A stretch of 64,000 bases of DNA, from the NCBI GenBank assembly GCA_964528425.1, contig CAZGTD010000001.1, positions 1 to 64,000 on the forward strand, read 5' to 3'. The notes under the pieces were generated by a model, which was not told where the DNA came from, searched no databases, and saw only the letters and a program-made list of their open reading frames with translations. Made by a program: the position numbers and the translations under genes. The DNA comes from UBA3263 sp964528425 (lineage in GTDB: Bacteria; Bacteroidota; Bacteroidia; Bacteroidales; Muribaculaceae). Below are positions 33,168-41,440 of the stretch, piece by piece. Position 1 is the stretch's first letter. Every line of letters starts with the position of its first letter.

Positions 33168-33345
33168 CGCAGGGTTAGCTACAATATGTCCTACATCTCA
33201 AAACTTCTTAAACTAATTGACACTGGCTTTTAAAGCAACTTAGAAAGTACGCATATAAAAAATAGAAATAAAACCATATATGTAACGAACGCGACAACAT
33301 ATCGCTTCTGTATGAGCCACACCGAAGTTCAATACGATTAATCTT
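33168..33345 (+). pseudogene. Decayed tandem copy of the 81-aa gene and its leader
   Basis: The stretch CTACAATATGTCCTACATC (33178-33197) mirrors CTACAATATATTCCTCACATC in the leader of the 81-aa gene, and 33241-33340 aligns with the coding start (GAAAGTACGCATATAAAAA against the gene's AAAGTACACATTAAAAA; ATATGTAACGAACGCGACAAC against ATATGTAACCAACGATACAAC). The frame is broken by stops and small gaps. The rest of the 576-bp gap (32925-33500) contains a GCGGC/GCCGC hairpin (33047-33059) and nothing else I can name. Confidence 0.6.
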
Positions 33346-33406
33346 AACAACCCTTATTGTCGGCACACGATATTTCTCATACTAAACCGAGACAATTGGT
33401 GGAGTG

Positions 33407-33438
33407 TTTGCGCATTCGGGATTATTGTTGTAAATTTG
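33407..33438 (+). promoter_or_regulatory. Promoter of the 81-aa gene
   Basis: TTTG (33407-33410), 20 nt, TAAATTTG (33431-33438), leaving a leader of about 58 nt. Confidence 0.75.
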
Positions 33439-33500
33439 CGGTTAAACTACAATATATTCCTCACATCAACAACATCAAAAACTAATATACATCAGTCATT

Positions 33501-33746
33501 ATGCAATTTAAGAATGGAGTTTATAAAGTACACATTAAAAATGTAGACGGGAGAATCACATATGTAACCAACGATACAACTTTCGCTACGATTTCATATG
33601 ACGCAGATTCCGGTAAATATAAAATCGAAACACCGGATTCCACACAACTTTCAGACACTCAGGAGCAAGCGGACCAATTGGCCAAAGCATTTGTAACAAG
33701 AGTAATGGCCTCCTTAGGTGTCACCCCTAACTTCGTTAACGAATAA
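33501..33746 (+). CDS. Small hypothetical protein, 81 aa
   Basis: I do not recognise this protein. It is soluble-looking, with no signal or membrane helix. Residues 1-45 alternate hydrophobic and polar residues as in a small beta-sheet (FKNGVYKVHIKNVDGRITYV, then FATISYDADSGKYKIETPD), and residues 50-72 form a likely helix (DTQEQADQLAKAFVTRVMAS). A consensus promoter and a diverged upstream duplicate support it as a real gene that has undergone tandem duplication. The flanks are gene-poor, so there is no operon context. The fold is compatible with a small sheet-plus-helix module, but no function can be named. Confidence 0.65.
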   Translation: MQFKNGVYKVHIKNVDGRITYVTNDTTFATISYDADSGKYKIETPDSTQLSDTQEQADQLAKAFVTRVMASLGVTPNFVNE

Positions 33747-33769
33747 ACCAATAAATATTTTAATGCTTT

Positions 33770-33945
33770 GTCGCCGCGATAATTCCAGACGCACCCACTA
33801 TGGGTGGAGCGCCTTTAGGTAGGATATAATGTGCCGCAGCTACGCAGCTCTTTATTGTTGATGGCACCATATCGGGCGCTACGGCTCGCTCACACAATAC
33901 CTTGACACAGCGCGACGGCGAGCCGCCGACGCCCCCCCAGGCGTC
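33770..33945. repeat. Intergenic element built of successive hairpins
   Basis: Within the 367-bp gap before rplY, one finds CACCCA/TGGGTG (around 33792-33806), a GATAT..GTGCC arm pairing with GGCAC.ATATC around AGCT..AGCT, a GC-rich stretch, and GACGCC (33928-33933)/GGCGTC (33940-33945) around a C7 run (33932-33938). Three CTCAATT copies follow at 33949, 33956 and 33970. Its look (GC-rich palindromes in AT-rich spacer, no ORF with support) is that of a dispersed intergenic repeat or structured RNA; copy number needs the genome. Confidence 0.45.
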
Positions 33946-33982
33946 ACCCTCAATTCTCAATTCTAAACTCTCAATTATAAAA

Positions 33983-34028
33983 AATACTAATTAGTATTTG
34001 CTAATTACTAATTATTTCCGTAACTTTG
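33983..34028 (+). promoter_or_regulatory. rplY promoter overlapped by a 16-bp palindrome
   Basis: TTTG (33997-34000), 20 nt, TAACTTTG (34021-34028) form the promoter. AATACTAATTAGTATT (33983-33998) is a perfect palindrome touching the -33 box, and CTAATTA repeats twice more in the spacer; an operator for a dimeric regulator is plausible. Confidence 0.65.
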
Positions 34029-34113
34029 CACCCGGTTTTCCCGCCATCGTGTGATGGGAAATTAACCACAACAGTTAATTTTTAGTAACACAACCCTTTA
34101 ACAATCAAACAAA

Positions 34114-34764
34114 ATGAAGACTTTTCAGCTCTCTGCCGAACCCCGTACTGACCTCGGCAAAAAAGCAACCAAGGCCCTCCGCGCCGAAGGTAAAATCCCC
34201 GCAGTTATCAACGGCGGCGAAATCGTAACTCTGCCCTACACCGCAGCCCTCAAGCCCGGCGAAAAGCTCGTTGAAATCGAAGACGGCAAAGGTATCATTA
34301 CTCGCGACATCACCCTCACCAACGAAGCAGTTCGCAAACTCATCTATACTCCCGACATCTACGCTATTGAACTTGACGTTAACGGCGAAAAGCGCAACGC
34401 TATCCTCAAAGACATTCAGTTCCACCCCGTTAAGGACAATATTCTCCACATCGACTTCCTGGAAGTTAACGACAAGAAGCCCGTTGTTATCGAAGTTCCC
34501 GTTCAGCTCGAAGGCCACGCCGAAGGTGTTAAGGCCGGTGGTAAGCTGCAGCTCAACATGAAGAAACTGCGCGTACGCGCTATCTACACCAACGTTCCCG
34601 AACGTCTGGTTATCAACGTTGACAACCTCGGTCTGGGCAAGACCATTCAGGTTGGCGACCTCAAGTTCGAAGGCCTTGAACTGATCAACGCCAAGAACGC
34701 CGTTGTCTGCACCGTGGCTCTTACCCGTGCCGCTCGTGGTGCTGCTGCTCAGGCCGCTAAATAA
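34114..34764 (+). CDS. rplY: 50S ribosomal protein L25, CTC form
   Basis: A 216-aa protein with the L25 5S-rRNA-binding domain (residues 1-95; TDLGKKATKALRAEGKIPAV) and the C-terminal TL5/CTC beta-domain (about 96-200; HIDFLEVNDKKPVVIEVPV, VPERLVINVDNLGLGKTIQVGDL), then an Ala-rich tail. It binds 5S rRNA in the large subunit and is linked to general stress in Bacillus. The promoter has a palindrome over the -33 box. It begins a three-gene operon with pth (2-nt gap) and an S4-domain gene. Confidence 0.95.
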   Translation: MKTFQLSAEPRTDLGKKATKALRAEGKIPAVINGGEIVTLPYTAALKPGEKLVEIEDGKGIITRDITLTNEAVRKLIYTPDIYAIELDVNGEKRNAILKDIQFHPVKDNILHIDFLEVNDKKPVVIEVPVQLEGHAEGVKAGGKLQLNMKKLRVRAIYTNVPERLVINVDNLGLGKTIQVGDLKFEGLELINAKNAVVCTVALTRAARGAAAQAAK

Positions 34765-34766
34765 GT

Positions 34767-35330
34767 ATGAAATACCTGATTGTTGGGCTCGGCAACATTG
34801 GTGCGGAATATCACCAGACCCGCCACAACATAGGATTTATGATATTGGACGCCATGGCTATGGCGTCCAATATATCTTTCACCACCCAGCGTTACGGCGA
34901 CGTTGCCTACGCACGGCTCAAAAACAAGCAGTTGGTGCTTCTGAAGCCGTCGACCTACATGAACCTGTCGGGCGAAGCGGTTCGCTACTGGGCGCAGAAA
35001 GAGAAAATCCCCGTTGAAAATATTCTTATTCTGGTCGATGACCTGGCGCTCCCCTTCGGAGCCATACGCATCAAGGGGTCCGGCTCCGATGCCGGCCATA
35101 ATGGGTTGAAAAACATTGCGCTCAACCTCGGCACCCAAGCATATCCCCGTTTGCGCTTCGGCATAGGCAATGACTTCAGCCGCGGACATCAGGTAGACTT
35201 CGTGCTGTCGAAATTCTCGGCCGAAGACCTCGAAAAGCTCAAACCGCGCATAGAAATTGCAATAGACGCAGTGAAAACCTTTGTACTGGCCGGCATTCAA
35301 ACCGCTATGTGTCAGTTCAACAACAAGTAA
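34767..35330 (+). CDS. pth: Peptidyl-tRNA hydrolase
   Basis: A 187-aa protein of normal length. MKYLIVGLGNIGAEYHQTRHNIGF contains (positions 1-24) the conserved NxG..Y..TRHN motif with catalytic His20, STYMNLSGEAV and VDDLALPFG supply Asn and Asp of the active site, and KGSGSDAGHNGLKNI binds the tRNA phosphate. It recycles prematurely released peptidyl-tRNA in the cytoplasm. The gene pair rplY-pth is a common bacterial arrangement. Confidence 0.96.
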   Translation: MKYLIVGLGNIGAEYHQTRHNIGFMILDAMAMASNISFTTQRYGDVAYARLKNKQLVLLKPSTYMNLSGEAVRYWAQKEKIPVENILILVDDLALPFGAIRIKGSGSDAGHNGLKNIALNLGTQAYPRLRFGIGNDFSRGHQVDFVLSKFSAEDLEKLKPRIEIAIDAVKTFVLAGIQTAMCQFNNK

Positions 35331-35333
35331 CAG

Positions 35334-35765
35334 ATGGAAGCACGCATTGATAAATGGCTGTGGGCGGTGCGAATATTCAAAACGCGCACAATGGCCGCCG
35401 ATGCCGTAAAAAAAGGGCGCGTAGAGGTCAATGACGTTCTCGTCAAGCCATCGCGCCTTGTAAAACCGGGCGATATTGTTAAGGTTCGCAAGCCACCGGT
35501 AACATATTCATTCCGTGTACTCCAGTGCACCCAGAACAGGCTTGGAGCAAAGCTCGTGCCGGAGTATATGGAAAATATTACGCCCCAAAGCGAGCTGGAC
35601 ATTCTCGACATTGTGCGCATCAGCGGGTTCATAGACCGCCGCAAAGGCCTCGGCCGCCCGACTAAACGCGAGGGCCGTGACCTGGCATCATTTACCGCCG
35701 ACTTATGGGCCGACGACGGTTTCGAGTTCGACTCTGACGACGAAGACGAGGAAACCGACGACTAA
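35334..35765 (+). CDS. S4-domain RNA-binding protein, HslR type
   Basis: A 143-aa protein. Residues 1-60 are an S4 RNA-binding domain (RIDKWLWAVRIFKTRTMAADA and KGRVEVNDVLVKPSRLVKPGD, each near 20 residues), then a basic KGLGRPTKREGR segment and a strongly acidic tail (DSDDEDEETDD). HslR (Hsp15) binds 50S subunits carrying stalled peptidyl-tRNA, a role that fits cotranscription with pth (3-nt gap). It ends 6 bp before the convergent korB gene. Confidence 0.88.
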   Translation: MEARIDKWLWAVRIFKTRTMAADAVKKGRVEVNDVLVKPSRLVKPGDIVKVRKPPVTYSFRVLQCTQNRLGAKLVPEYMENITPQSELDILDIVRISGFIDRRKGLGRPTKREGRDLASFTADLWADDGFEFDSDDEDEETDD

Positions 35766-35771
35766 ATAAGT

Positions 35772-36776
35772 TTATTCTACGGTCCAGGTTTCGCCTGCGA
35801 GAATCATTTCGCGCAGCGAGTCGAACTTGTGTACCTCCTTAACCTGAGCTTCAAGAGCCTCGTTATAGGCCGGTGCCTCAACGTCACGGATAACACCCAG
35901 GGCCAGAGGCAGCGACTCGCCGTCCATAAGCGCCAGCTGGCGATGCAGAATATCGCTGACGCAGTGCGAGTCGTGGACGAGAACATCGTCAATTGAATAT
36001 CCGTTTTCGCCTAATTTAACAGCCTTAAGTTCAAAGCCGTCTCTTACGAGTCCATATTCATTATCTGCGCCAAACAGCATTTTTTGGCCATTGACAAGAG
36101 TAATAGTCTTTTCAGCTCGTACCTGGCGGTTGGCGATGGTATCGTGAATGCCGTTATTGAAAATCATGCAGTTTTGTAGCACCTCGGTTACAGCCGCACC
36201 ACGATGACGGGCAGAGGCAACGAGGCAGCGCTTTGTGGTTTCGAGTTCAACGTCGATTGAACGGGCAAAGAACGTTGCGCGCGCCCCAAAGGCGAGTTCG
36301 GCGGGAATAAACGGGTCTTCGGTAGTGCCGTAAGGCGAAGATTTGCTCACGAAGCCGCGCGGCGACGTTGGAGAATACTGTCCCTTGGTCAACCCATAGA
36401 TTTTGTTATTGAGCAGAATGATGTTAATGTCGATATTACGGCGCAAGGCATGAATAAAGTGATTGCCACCGATTGCCAAACCATCTCCGTCGCCGCTCAC
36501 CTGCCAAACCGTCATGGCGGGGTTTGCGATTTTGAATCCGGTGGCTATGGCTGCAGCACGTCCGTGGATAGTGTGGAAGCCGTAGGTATTGCAATAGTAA
36601 GGCAAGCGCGATGAGCAGCCGATGCCGGATATAACGGCAGTCATGTGAGGGGGCACGGCGAGTTCAGCCATTGCCTTGTGTAAACAGTTAAGCAACGCAT
36701 GGTCGCCGCATCCGGCACACCAGCGGACGCTCTGGTCACTCTTATAATCGGAAGGAGAATACACTTGATTTTCCAT
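35772..36776 (-). CDS. korB: 2-oxoglutarate:ferredoxin oxidoreductase, beta subunit
   Basis: A 334-aa thiamine-diphosphate subunit. WCAGCGDHALLN carries the conserved Cys pair, GIGCSSRLPYY and HGRAAAIATGFK are typical, and VSGDGDGLAIGGNHFIHALR with NNKIYGLTKGQYSPTSP form the TPP-Mg site. With KorA it oxidises a 2-oxoacid (probably 2-oxoglutarate) to the acyl-CoA, reducing ferredoxin, a core reaction in anaerobic Bacteroidales. Substrate assignment is by family resemblance; a related 2-oxoacid cannot be excluded. It lies 1 nt after korA. Confidence 0.9.
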   Translation of the reverse strand: MENQVYSPSDYKSDQSVRWCAGCGDHALLNCLHKAMAELAVPPHMTAVISGIGCSSRLPYYCNTYGFHTIHGRAAAIATGFKIANPAMTVWQVSGDGDGLAIGGNHFIHALRRNIDINIILLNNKIYGLTKGQYSPTSPRGFVSKSSPYGTTEDPFIPAELAFGARATFFARSIDVELETTKRCLVASARHRGAAVTEVLQNCMIFNNGIHDTIANRQVRAEKTITLVNGQKMLFGADNEYGLVRDGFELKAVKLGENGYSIDDVLVHDSHCVSDILHRQLALMDGESLPLALGVIRDVEAPAYNEALEAQVKEVHKFDSLREMILAGETWTVE

Positions 36777-36777
36777 G

Positions 36778-38601
36778 TTAAAGCATTTCTTTGATTTTTT
36801 CGACTAATTCGCCAACCATAAAAGGCTGGCCCTGAATCTTGTTGATGCGGCGGATATTGACTCCGGGGAACTTCGACTGAAGGTAATCGGCAAGCTGACC
36901 GGAGTTTAGCTCGGCAACAATTACGTTTTTATACCCGCGGATTATTTCACCGAAATTTCGGGGAAGCGGCCTGATATAACGCAGCTGGGTAAAGGCGACT
37001 TTATGGCCCTCGGCATTCAGCCGGGCCACGGCGGTGCGCAGGTGGCCGTATGTTCCGCCCCACCCTATTACCAGAGTGTCGGCTTCGGGGAAATACACTT
37101 CCTGCATGGGGATATCGAAAGCTATGCGCTCGATTTTGCGCTGACGTTCGGCCACCATTTTTTCATGATTGACGCCATCGGTGGAAATAGCACCGGTCGC
37201 TGCGTCTTTCTCCAGGCCACCCAGGCGATGCATTGCTCCGGGCGTACCGGGAATTGCCCATGACCGAACGGATTCGGCATTTCTGTCGTAGGGATGCCAC
37301 CCGTCGGCTTGGTCGGGGTTAAGAAGCGGCGGATGAATCTCGGGGAAATCGTTTGCCTCAGGAACTCGCCATGCCGACGAACCGTTGCCGATAAAAGCAT
37401 CGCTCAGGTAAATAACGGGCGTCATATGCTCCAGAGCTATACGACAGGCTTCAAAGGCCATGTCGAAGCAATCGGTCGGGCTAACCGGAGCAACTACACA
37501 AAGCGGGCTCTCGCCGTTGCGGCCATATAGGGCCTGCATCAGGTCTGTCTGTTCGGTTTTGGTTGGCAAACCGGTCGACGGGCCACCTCGCTGAACATCA
37601 ATTACAACCAGAGGTAACTCAGCCATTACAGCCAGCCCAAGCGCTTCGCCTTTCAAGGCAAGTCCGGGCCCGGAAGTAGAGGTTACCGCAAGCGAACCGG
37701 CAAAAGATGCTCCGATGGCCGAACAGATGCCGGCAATTTCATCTTCCATCTGAACCGCTTTAACTCCAAGGTCCTTTCGCTTGGCCAGTTCATGTAGAAT
37801 GTCGGTTGCGGGGGTTATAGGATAAGATCCGAGAAAGAGCGGACGGCCGGAGCGTTCAGAAGCGAGAATTAACCCCCAGGCGGTAGCCTTGTTGCCCTGA
37901 ATGTCGGTATAGATTCCCGGACAAGCCTTGTTGCTTTCAATTCTGAAGGTCGATACCGAAGCGTGGGTATTTGCACCATAGTTATAACCCGCTTCGAGCA
38001 CCTTGGCGTTAGCCTCGAAAATTGCAGGCTTTTTGGCAAATTTTGCCCGCAGCATATCCTTAGCTCCCTCCAGCGACCGGTCGAAGAGCCAACACATAAG
38101 ACCCAGAGCGAAAATATTGCGGCATTTCATAACCGACTTGATGTCAAGACCGGAATCAGCCAAAGCAGCCTTGGTCTGAGCTGTAATCGCCACCGGCATT
38201 ACCTGGCACTTAATATCCAGTTCCGCTATCGGGTCGAGGGTTTTATACTCGGCCTTTTTAAGGTCAGCCTCTTTGCAGGAATCTGAATCAAAGATTATTA
38301 ATCCGGAACGCTTAACAATCTGATAGTTTCTTTTCAGTGCGGCGGGATTCATGGCAACTAGTACATCACATTCATCGCCGGGAGTATACACATCTTTTCC
38401 AAGCGAAACCTGGAAACCGCTAACCCCGCTGAGCGAGCCCTGAGGGGCACGAATTTCAGCCGGATAGTCGGGGAAGGTCGAAACCTGATTACCCACAGCG
38501 GCACTGACGTTTGTGAATATATTACCGGCGAGCTGCATCCCGTCGCCCGAGTCACCCGAGAATCGGACTGCTACATTTTCTAAAGGTATTATGTTTGACA
38601 T
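36778..38601 (-). CDS. korA: 2-oxoglutarate:ferredoxin oxidoreductase, fused gamma-alpha subunit
   Basis: A 607-aa protein combining the gamma domain (residues 1-190; VRFSGDSGDGMQLAGNIF, FPDYPAEIRAPQGSLSGVSG) and the alpha/pyrimidine-binding domain (from about 220; GSYPITPATDILHELA, VQMEDEIAGICSAIGASFAG, TSTSGPGLALKGEALG). A C-terminal transketolase-like domain follows (VIGWGGTYGHLRTAVARL). It forms the CoA- and TPP-binding partner of KorB. Located at the 3' end of a long minus-strand run from yicC, 18 nt after the lipoprotein gene, so it might be cotranscribed or have its own promoter. Confidence 0.92.
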   Translation of the reverse strand: MSNIIPLENVAVRFSGDSGDGMQLAGNIFTNVSAAVGNQVSTFPDYPAEIRAPQGSLSGVSGFQVSLGKDVYTPGDECDVLVAMNPAALKRNYQIVKRSGLIIFDSDSCKEADLKKAEYKTLDPIAELDIKCQVMPVAITAQTKAALADSGLDIKSVMKCRNIFALGLMCWLFDRSLEGAKDMLRAKFAKKPAIFEANAKVLEAGYNYGANTHASVSTFRIESNKACPGIYTDIQGNKATAWGLILASERSGRPLFLGSYPITPATDILHELAKRKDLGVKAVQMEDEIAGICSAIGASFAGSLAVTSTSGPGLALKGEALGLAVMAELPLVVIDVQRGGPSTGLPTKTEQTDLMQALYGRNGESPLCVVAPVSPTDCFDMAFEACRIALEHMTPVIYLSDAFIGNGSSAWRVPEANDFPEIHPPLLNPDQADGWHPYDRNAESVRSWAIPGTPGAMHRLGGLEKDAATGAISTDGVNHEKMVAERQRKIERIAFDIPMQEVYFPEADTLVIGWGGTYGHLRTAVARLNAEGHKVAFTQLRYIRPLPRNFGEIIRGYKNVIVAELNSGQLADYLQSKFPGVNIRRINKIQGQPFMVGELVEKIKEML

Positions 38602-38619
38602 GGTTTCTTGTGATATAGG

Positions 38620-39048
38620 TTACTGTTTACGCAATTGGTAGATAACTGTTTTGTCGGGCAGCGACAGAGTAAGTGTCAACCGCTTATTTGTCATCTTGTT
38701 TATTTCGAGGAAATTCACGGCGGGGGGCAGATAGGTTTCGGGCCATGGAGTCCAATACTGACCTACGCCCGTATAGGAGAAATTCAATTCGAGCACATCG
38801 CCCGAAGCCTCCCATGATCCAAAACATTCACGCACGTTTTCCGGATACGATGGATTCACCTCGGAAATTCTCACCTTATCAGCCTGAAACTGGAAAAAAT
38901 AATTTCCTTGATACGCAGCATCTTCAACTCCGTCAACGGTTATGGATTCCAGATGCCAAGTGCCGAACCAGTCGCCGATGTAGCCATTATGTTGCATACA
39001 GCTACAAAGAAAAAGGAAACAAAGAATCAATAATTTATGGGCGCGCAT
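38620..39048 (-). CDS. Lipocalin-like lipoprotein
   Basis: A 142-aa protein with lipobox LCSC (Cys17) and a short beta-rich body. GDWFGTWHLESITVDG is the GxW motif that opens lipocalin-like domains, followed by alternating strands (YFFQFQADKVRISEV, SGDVLELNFSY, RLTLTLSLPDKTVIYQLRK). Many such small lipoproteins in Bacteroidota have unknown ligands. Its start lies inside the end of the wzi-like gene (22-nt overlap), so both are made together; it may assist that outer-membrane protein. I cannot name a more specific function. Confidence 0.7.
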   Translation of the reverse strand: MRAHKLLILCFLFLCSCMQHNGYIGDWFGTWHLESITVDGVEDAAYQGNYFFQFQADKVRISEVNPSYPENVRECFGSWEASGDVLELNFSYTGVGQYWTPWPETYLPPAVNFLEINKMTNKRLTLTLSLPDKTVIYQLRKQ

Positions 39049-40598
39049 ATTTTCTTGGTAAAGTTAACGTTAAACGAATATCGGGCGCTCAACAACGCAC
39101 CAAACGACCTGCCTAAGGGTGATGTGCCATAGTCGGCGGCTAATTGAGCGGCCAGTTCAAGCCCCGGAAGTTGAGGAAGCATCCATTGCGCCTCAAAAAA
39201 TGCGGAAACATCATGCGTCGGGTGGATAGAGGGAATAAACATCATTCCGAAAAACCTACGGAAAGAGGCCATTGCCCGATACCGGACGTGGTCGGTCATC
39301 CGGCCCTCAACAGCCGCATGGATACCCCAGAAACGATTGTTGAGAAAGCGTGTCGTTTGACCATTTACGTTATATACAGGCGATATAAACATAGGCGAAC
39401 CGATTGCCATGCCATAAACGGCATAGCCGTTATACTGATGGTTATTGTAGTAATTATCGGACCCCTCGGTTTTCTTGCCGGTAAGAGTTGGATTAGTATA
39501 GTCAGAGGGAGAGTAATGCATCGGCCCACCTTGGTTCATATAGGTCATTACTTCAACCACTGCGGCAGAAAGGGGGGCATCGCTCCGCGCCGCTTTATAC
39601 TCAAGGCCCCAAAGGCCATCCATACCGTTCATCTTGCCAATTCCGGAACCATCTTCCCACAACCAGCTGAAATAAGCCTTAAGCTCGGCGTTATTGCGAA
39701 AACGATAGCGGGCCTGGAAATCCCATGAACCAAGATAGTTACCGGAGACATAGCTTGCATCGGTACGAATCAAAAACGCGTCGAGCAGCGCTTTGAAATT
39801 ATTCCGGAACACAATGGGAGTGCTCGGCACACCATATTTACCATCTTTCATCAGCCCTCCGGAATAGTTATAACTTGTTCCTCCAAACTGACAGGCTGTT
39901 TGCAAGCCTACAGTCACCGAAAACGGCTGCTCCGGCTTAGTGCGGAAATAGCAGCGCTTATAGTGATACCACCAACCGAGGTTCATGTGATAACTGTAAT
40001 AGTTGAAGTGCTTTTTTGACCAATCATTGTCGGTTGACTTGCCGAAAGAAACCTCGCCTTGAATCTGTACCCACCCATTGGTAAAGGGAATATTCTGGAA
40101 ATCGATGAATCCGACGCGCACCTGCGGAATATTTCGCGAGTTTCCACTCTCAATCAGGTCACCACTGCTCAAGCGCTGATTGAGCAATGCAGACGAGAAG
40201 TCGCGCAAACCGGCGGTTAAAAAGACTCCGCGAAATTTAACCTCACCCCAAAGCTGATGGATAAAGGCAGCTGAAGGAGCCACGGAATGAGTAAACCAGG
40301 TTTGCTCGTCGAAATTGAAGCGCTGGTAGTCAACGCTGTTTGCTCCATTGAACCAGGCTTCAGCACCAAAAGAGTAGCTAAAACGCTTTGACAGGTCAAT
40401 CGGCTTCCAGGCTTTGAGCCCCAAATGGGCTCCGGTGGCAGAGGTAAGAGTACCGTGGCGCATAGAGGCGATATAATATGGAGCGAAATCATGTGGGCCA
40501 CCGTTGGCCTGCAGTGTAGCCGAAAAATTCATGTCGAAATCGGAAGCAGCGGCTGCAAGGGTGGTAATGAATGAAAGGATAAGGATTTTATAGCGCAT
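39027..40598 (-). CDS. Capsule-assembly Wzi-family outer-membrane protein
   Basis: A 523-aa protein with a signal peptide (MRYKILILSFITTLAAAAS) and a beta-barrel pattern throughout: repeated aromatic-flanked strands, e.g. FSYSFGAEAWFNGA, HQLWGEVKFRGVFLTAGL, WDFQARYRFRNNAELKAYFSW (positions about 278-298), and a C-terminal FGALLSARYSFNVNF. The family is related to Wzi, which anchors capsular polysaccharide at the cell surface in E. coli. In Bacteroidales Wzi-like genes are common and may have wider roles. It sits downstream of cdsA (20-nt gap) and overlaps the lipocalin-like gene. Confidence 0.8.
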   Translation of the reverse strand: MRYKILILSFITTLAAAASDFDMNFSATLQANGGPHDFAPYYIASMRHGTLTSATGAHLGLKAWKPIDLSKRFSYSFGAEAWFNGANSVDYQRFNFDEQTWFTHSVAPSAAFIHQLWGEVKFRGVFLTAGLRDFSSALLNQRLSSGDLIESGNSRNIPQVRVGFIDFQNIPFTNGWVQIQGEVSFGKSTDNDWSKKHFNYYSYHMNLGWWYHYKRCYFRTKPEQPFSVTVGLQTACQFGGTSYNYSGGLMKDGKYGVPSTPIVFRNNFKALLDAFLIRTDASYVSGNYLGSWDFQARYRFRNNAELKAYFSWLWEDGSGIGKMNGMDGLWGLEYKAARSDAPLSAAVVEVMTYMNQGGPMHYSPSDYTNPTLTGKKTEGSDNYYNNHQYNGYAVYGMAIGSPMFISPVYNVNGQTTRFLNNRFWGIHAAVEGRMTDHVRYRAMASFRRFFGMMFIPSIHPTHDVSAFFEAQWMLPQLPGLELAAQLAADYGTSPLGRSFGALLSARYSFNVNFTKKICAPINY

Positions 40599-40618
40599 AG
40601 TCGTAAAGCTATGTATAA

Positions 40619-41440
40619 TCAGAAATATGCAAGGAAGAAGATTGCGACCAACACGGTAGGTATCACCAGGAGAATGGAGTCTATGCGATCAAGAATTCCT
40701 CCGTGGCCAGGAATAAGGTGCGATGAATCCTTTACGCCAACAGTGCGCTTCAACAGCGACTCAATCAGGTCGCCAATTGTACCGGCCACTGAAACAATCA
40801 GTCCGATTACGGCCATTTCCCATACTGAATAACCGGCAAAGTAGCTCGATGCAAATAATCCGCACAGTGATGAGCATACAACTGTGGCAACAAGGCCACC
40901 CCAGAAGCCTTCCCAGCTTTTCTTGGGTGATATGCGCTCCCATAAACGATGGCGCCCGAGACGGCACCCTACCAGATAGGCAAATGTGTCGTTAACCCAA
41001 ACAAGAATAAACAACAGCAGCAGCAAATGGGCGCTCATGTGATAAACGATACTCATAAGAGCAATGGGGAGCGCAACGTAGAGCTGGCTCATAAATGATG
41101 CGCCGAGCGCCTGAACTGCATTCTGTCTAACAACCCAAAGCTGAACGCTGAGCCTGACAATCAGATAAAACAGCCAGGTTACGATGCCGGCCATAAAGAG
41201 GAAATTGGTCCAAACCGTAACAACCATGATTGCAGCGCCAACGCAGTCGAGCGAACGCTGCAGCAGGGCAACCGTGCGGTCTTCAGGCAATTCAGGAGTT
41301 GGAACCACCATTGATAAAAACTCGTTGACTCCGAGAGTGGAAAGCAACAAAAGCAGTAAAAGAAGTGCGAACGGTCCGCAAAGAACGCCTGCAACAATTA
41401 TAGCCACATAAATGGCTCCGAAAATAGCACGCTTAAGCAT
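40619..41440 (-). CDS. cdsA: Phosphatidate cytidylyltransferase
   Basis: A 273-aa integral membrane enzyme with about eight helices. The family signature near the C-terminus is complete (SLLKRTVGVKDSSHLIPGHG, then GILDRIDSILL), with SPKKSWEGFWGG before it. It makes CDP-diacylglycerol from phosphatidic acid and CTP, the branch point for phospholipids. It overlaps the DUF5063 gene by 1 nt (TAATG). Confidence 0.95.
   Translation of the reverse strand: MLKRAIFGAIYVAIIVAGVLCGPFALLLLLLLLSTLGVNEFLSMVVPTPELPEDRTVALLQRSLDCVGAAIMVVTVWTNFLFMAGIVTWLFYLIVRLSVQLWVVRQNAVQALGASFMSQLYVALPIALMSIVYHMSAHLLLLLFILVWVNDTFAYLVGCRLGRHRLWERISPKKSWEGFWGGLVATVVCSSLCGLFASSYFAGYSVWEMAVIGLIVSVAGTIGDLIESLLKRTVGVKDSSHLIPGHGGILDRIDSILLVIPTVLVAIFFLAYF

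Noticed and set aside
33760..33960. 66-aa minus-strand ORF
   Set aside because: It runs through GC-rich palindromes with no promoter or recognisable protein; better explained as a structured intergenic element.
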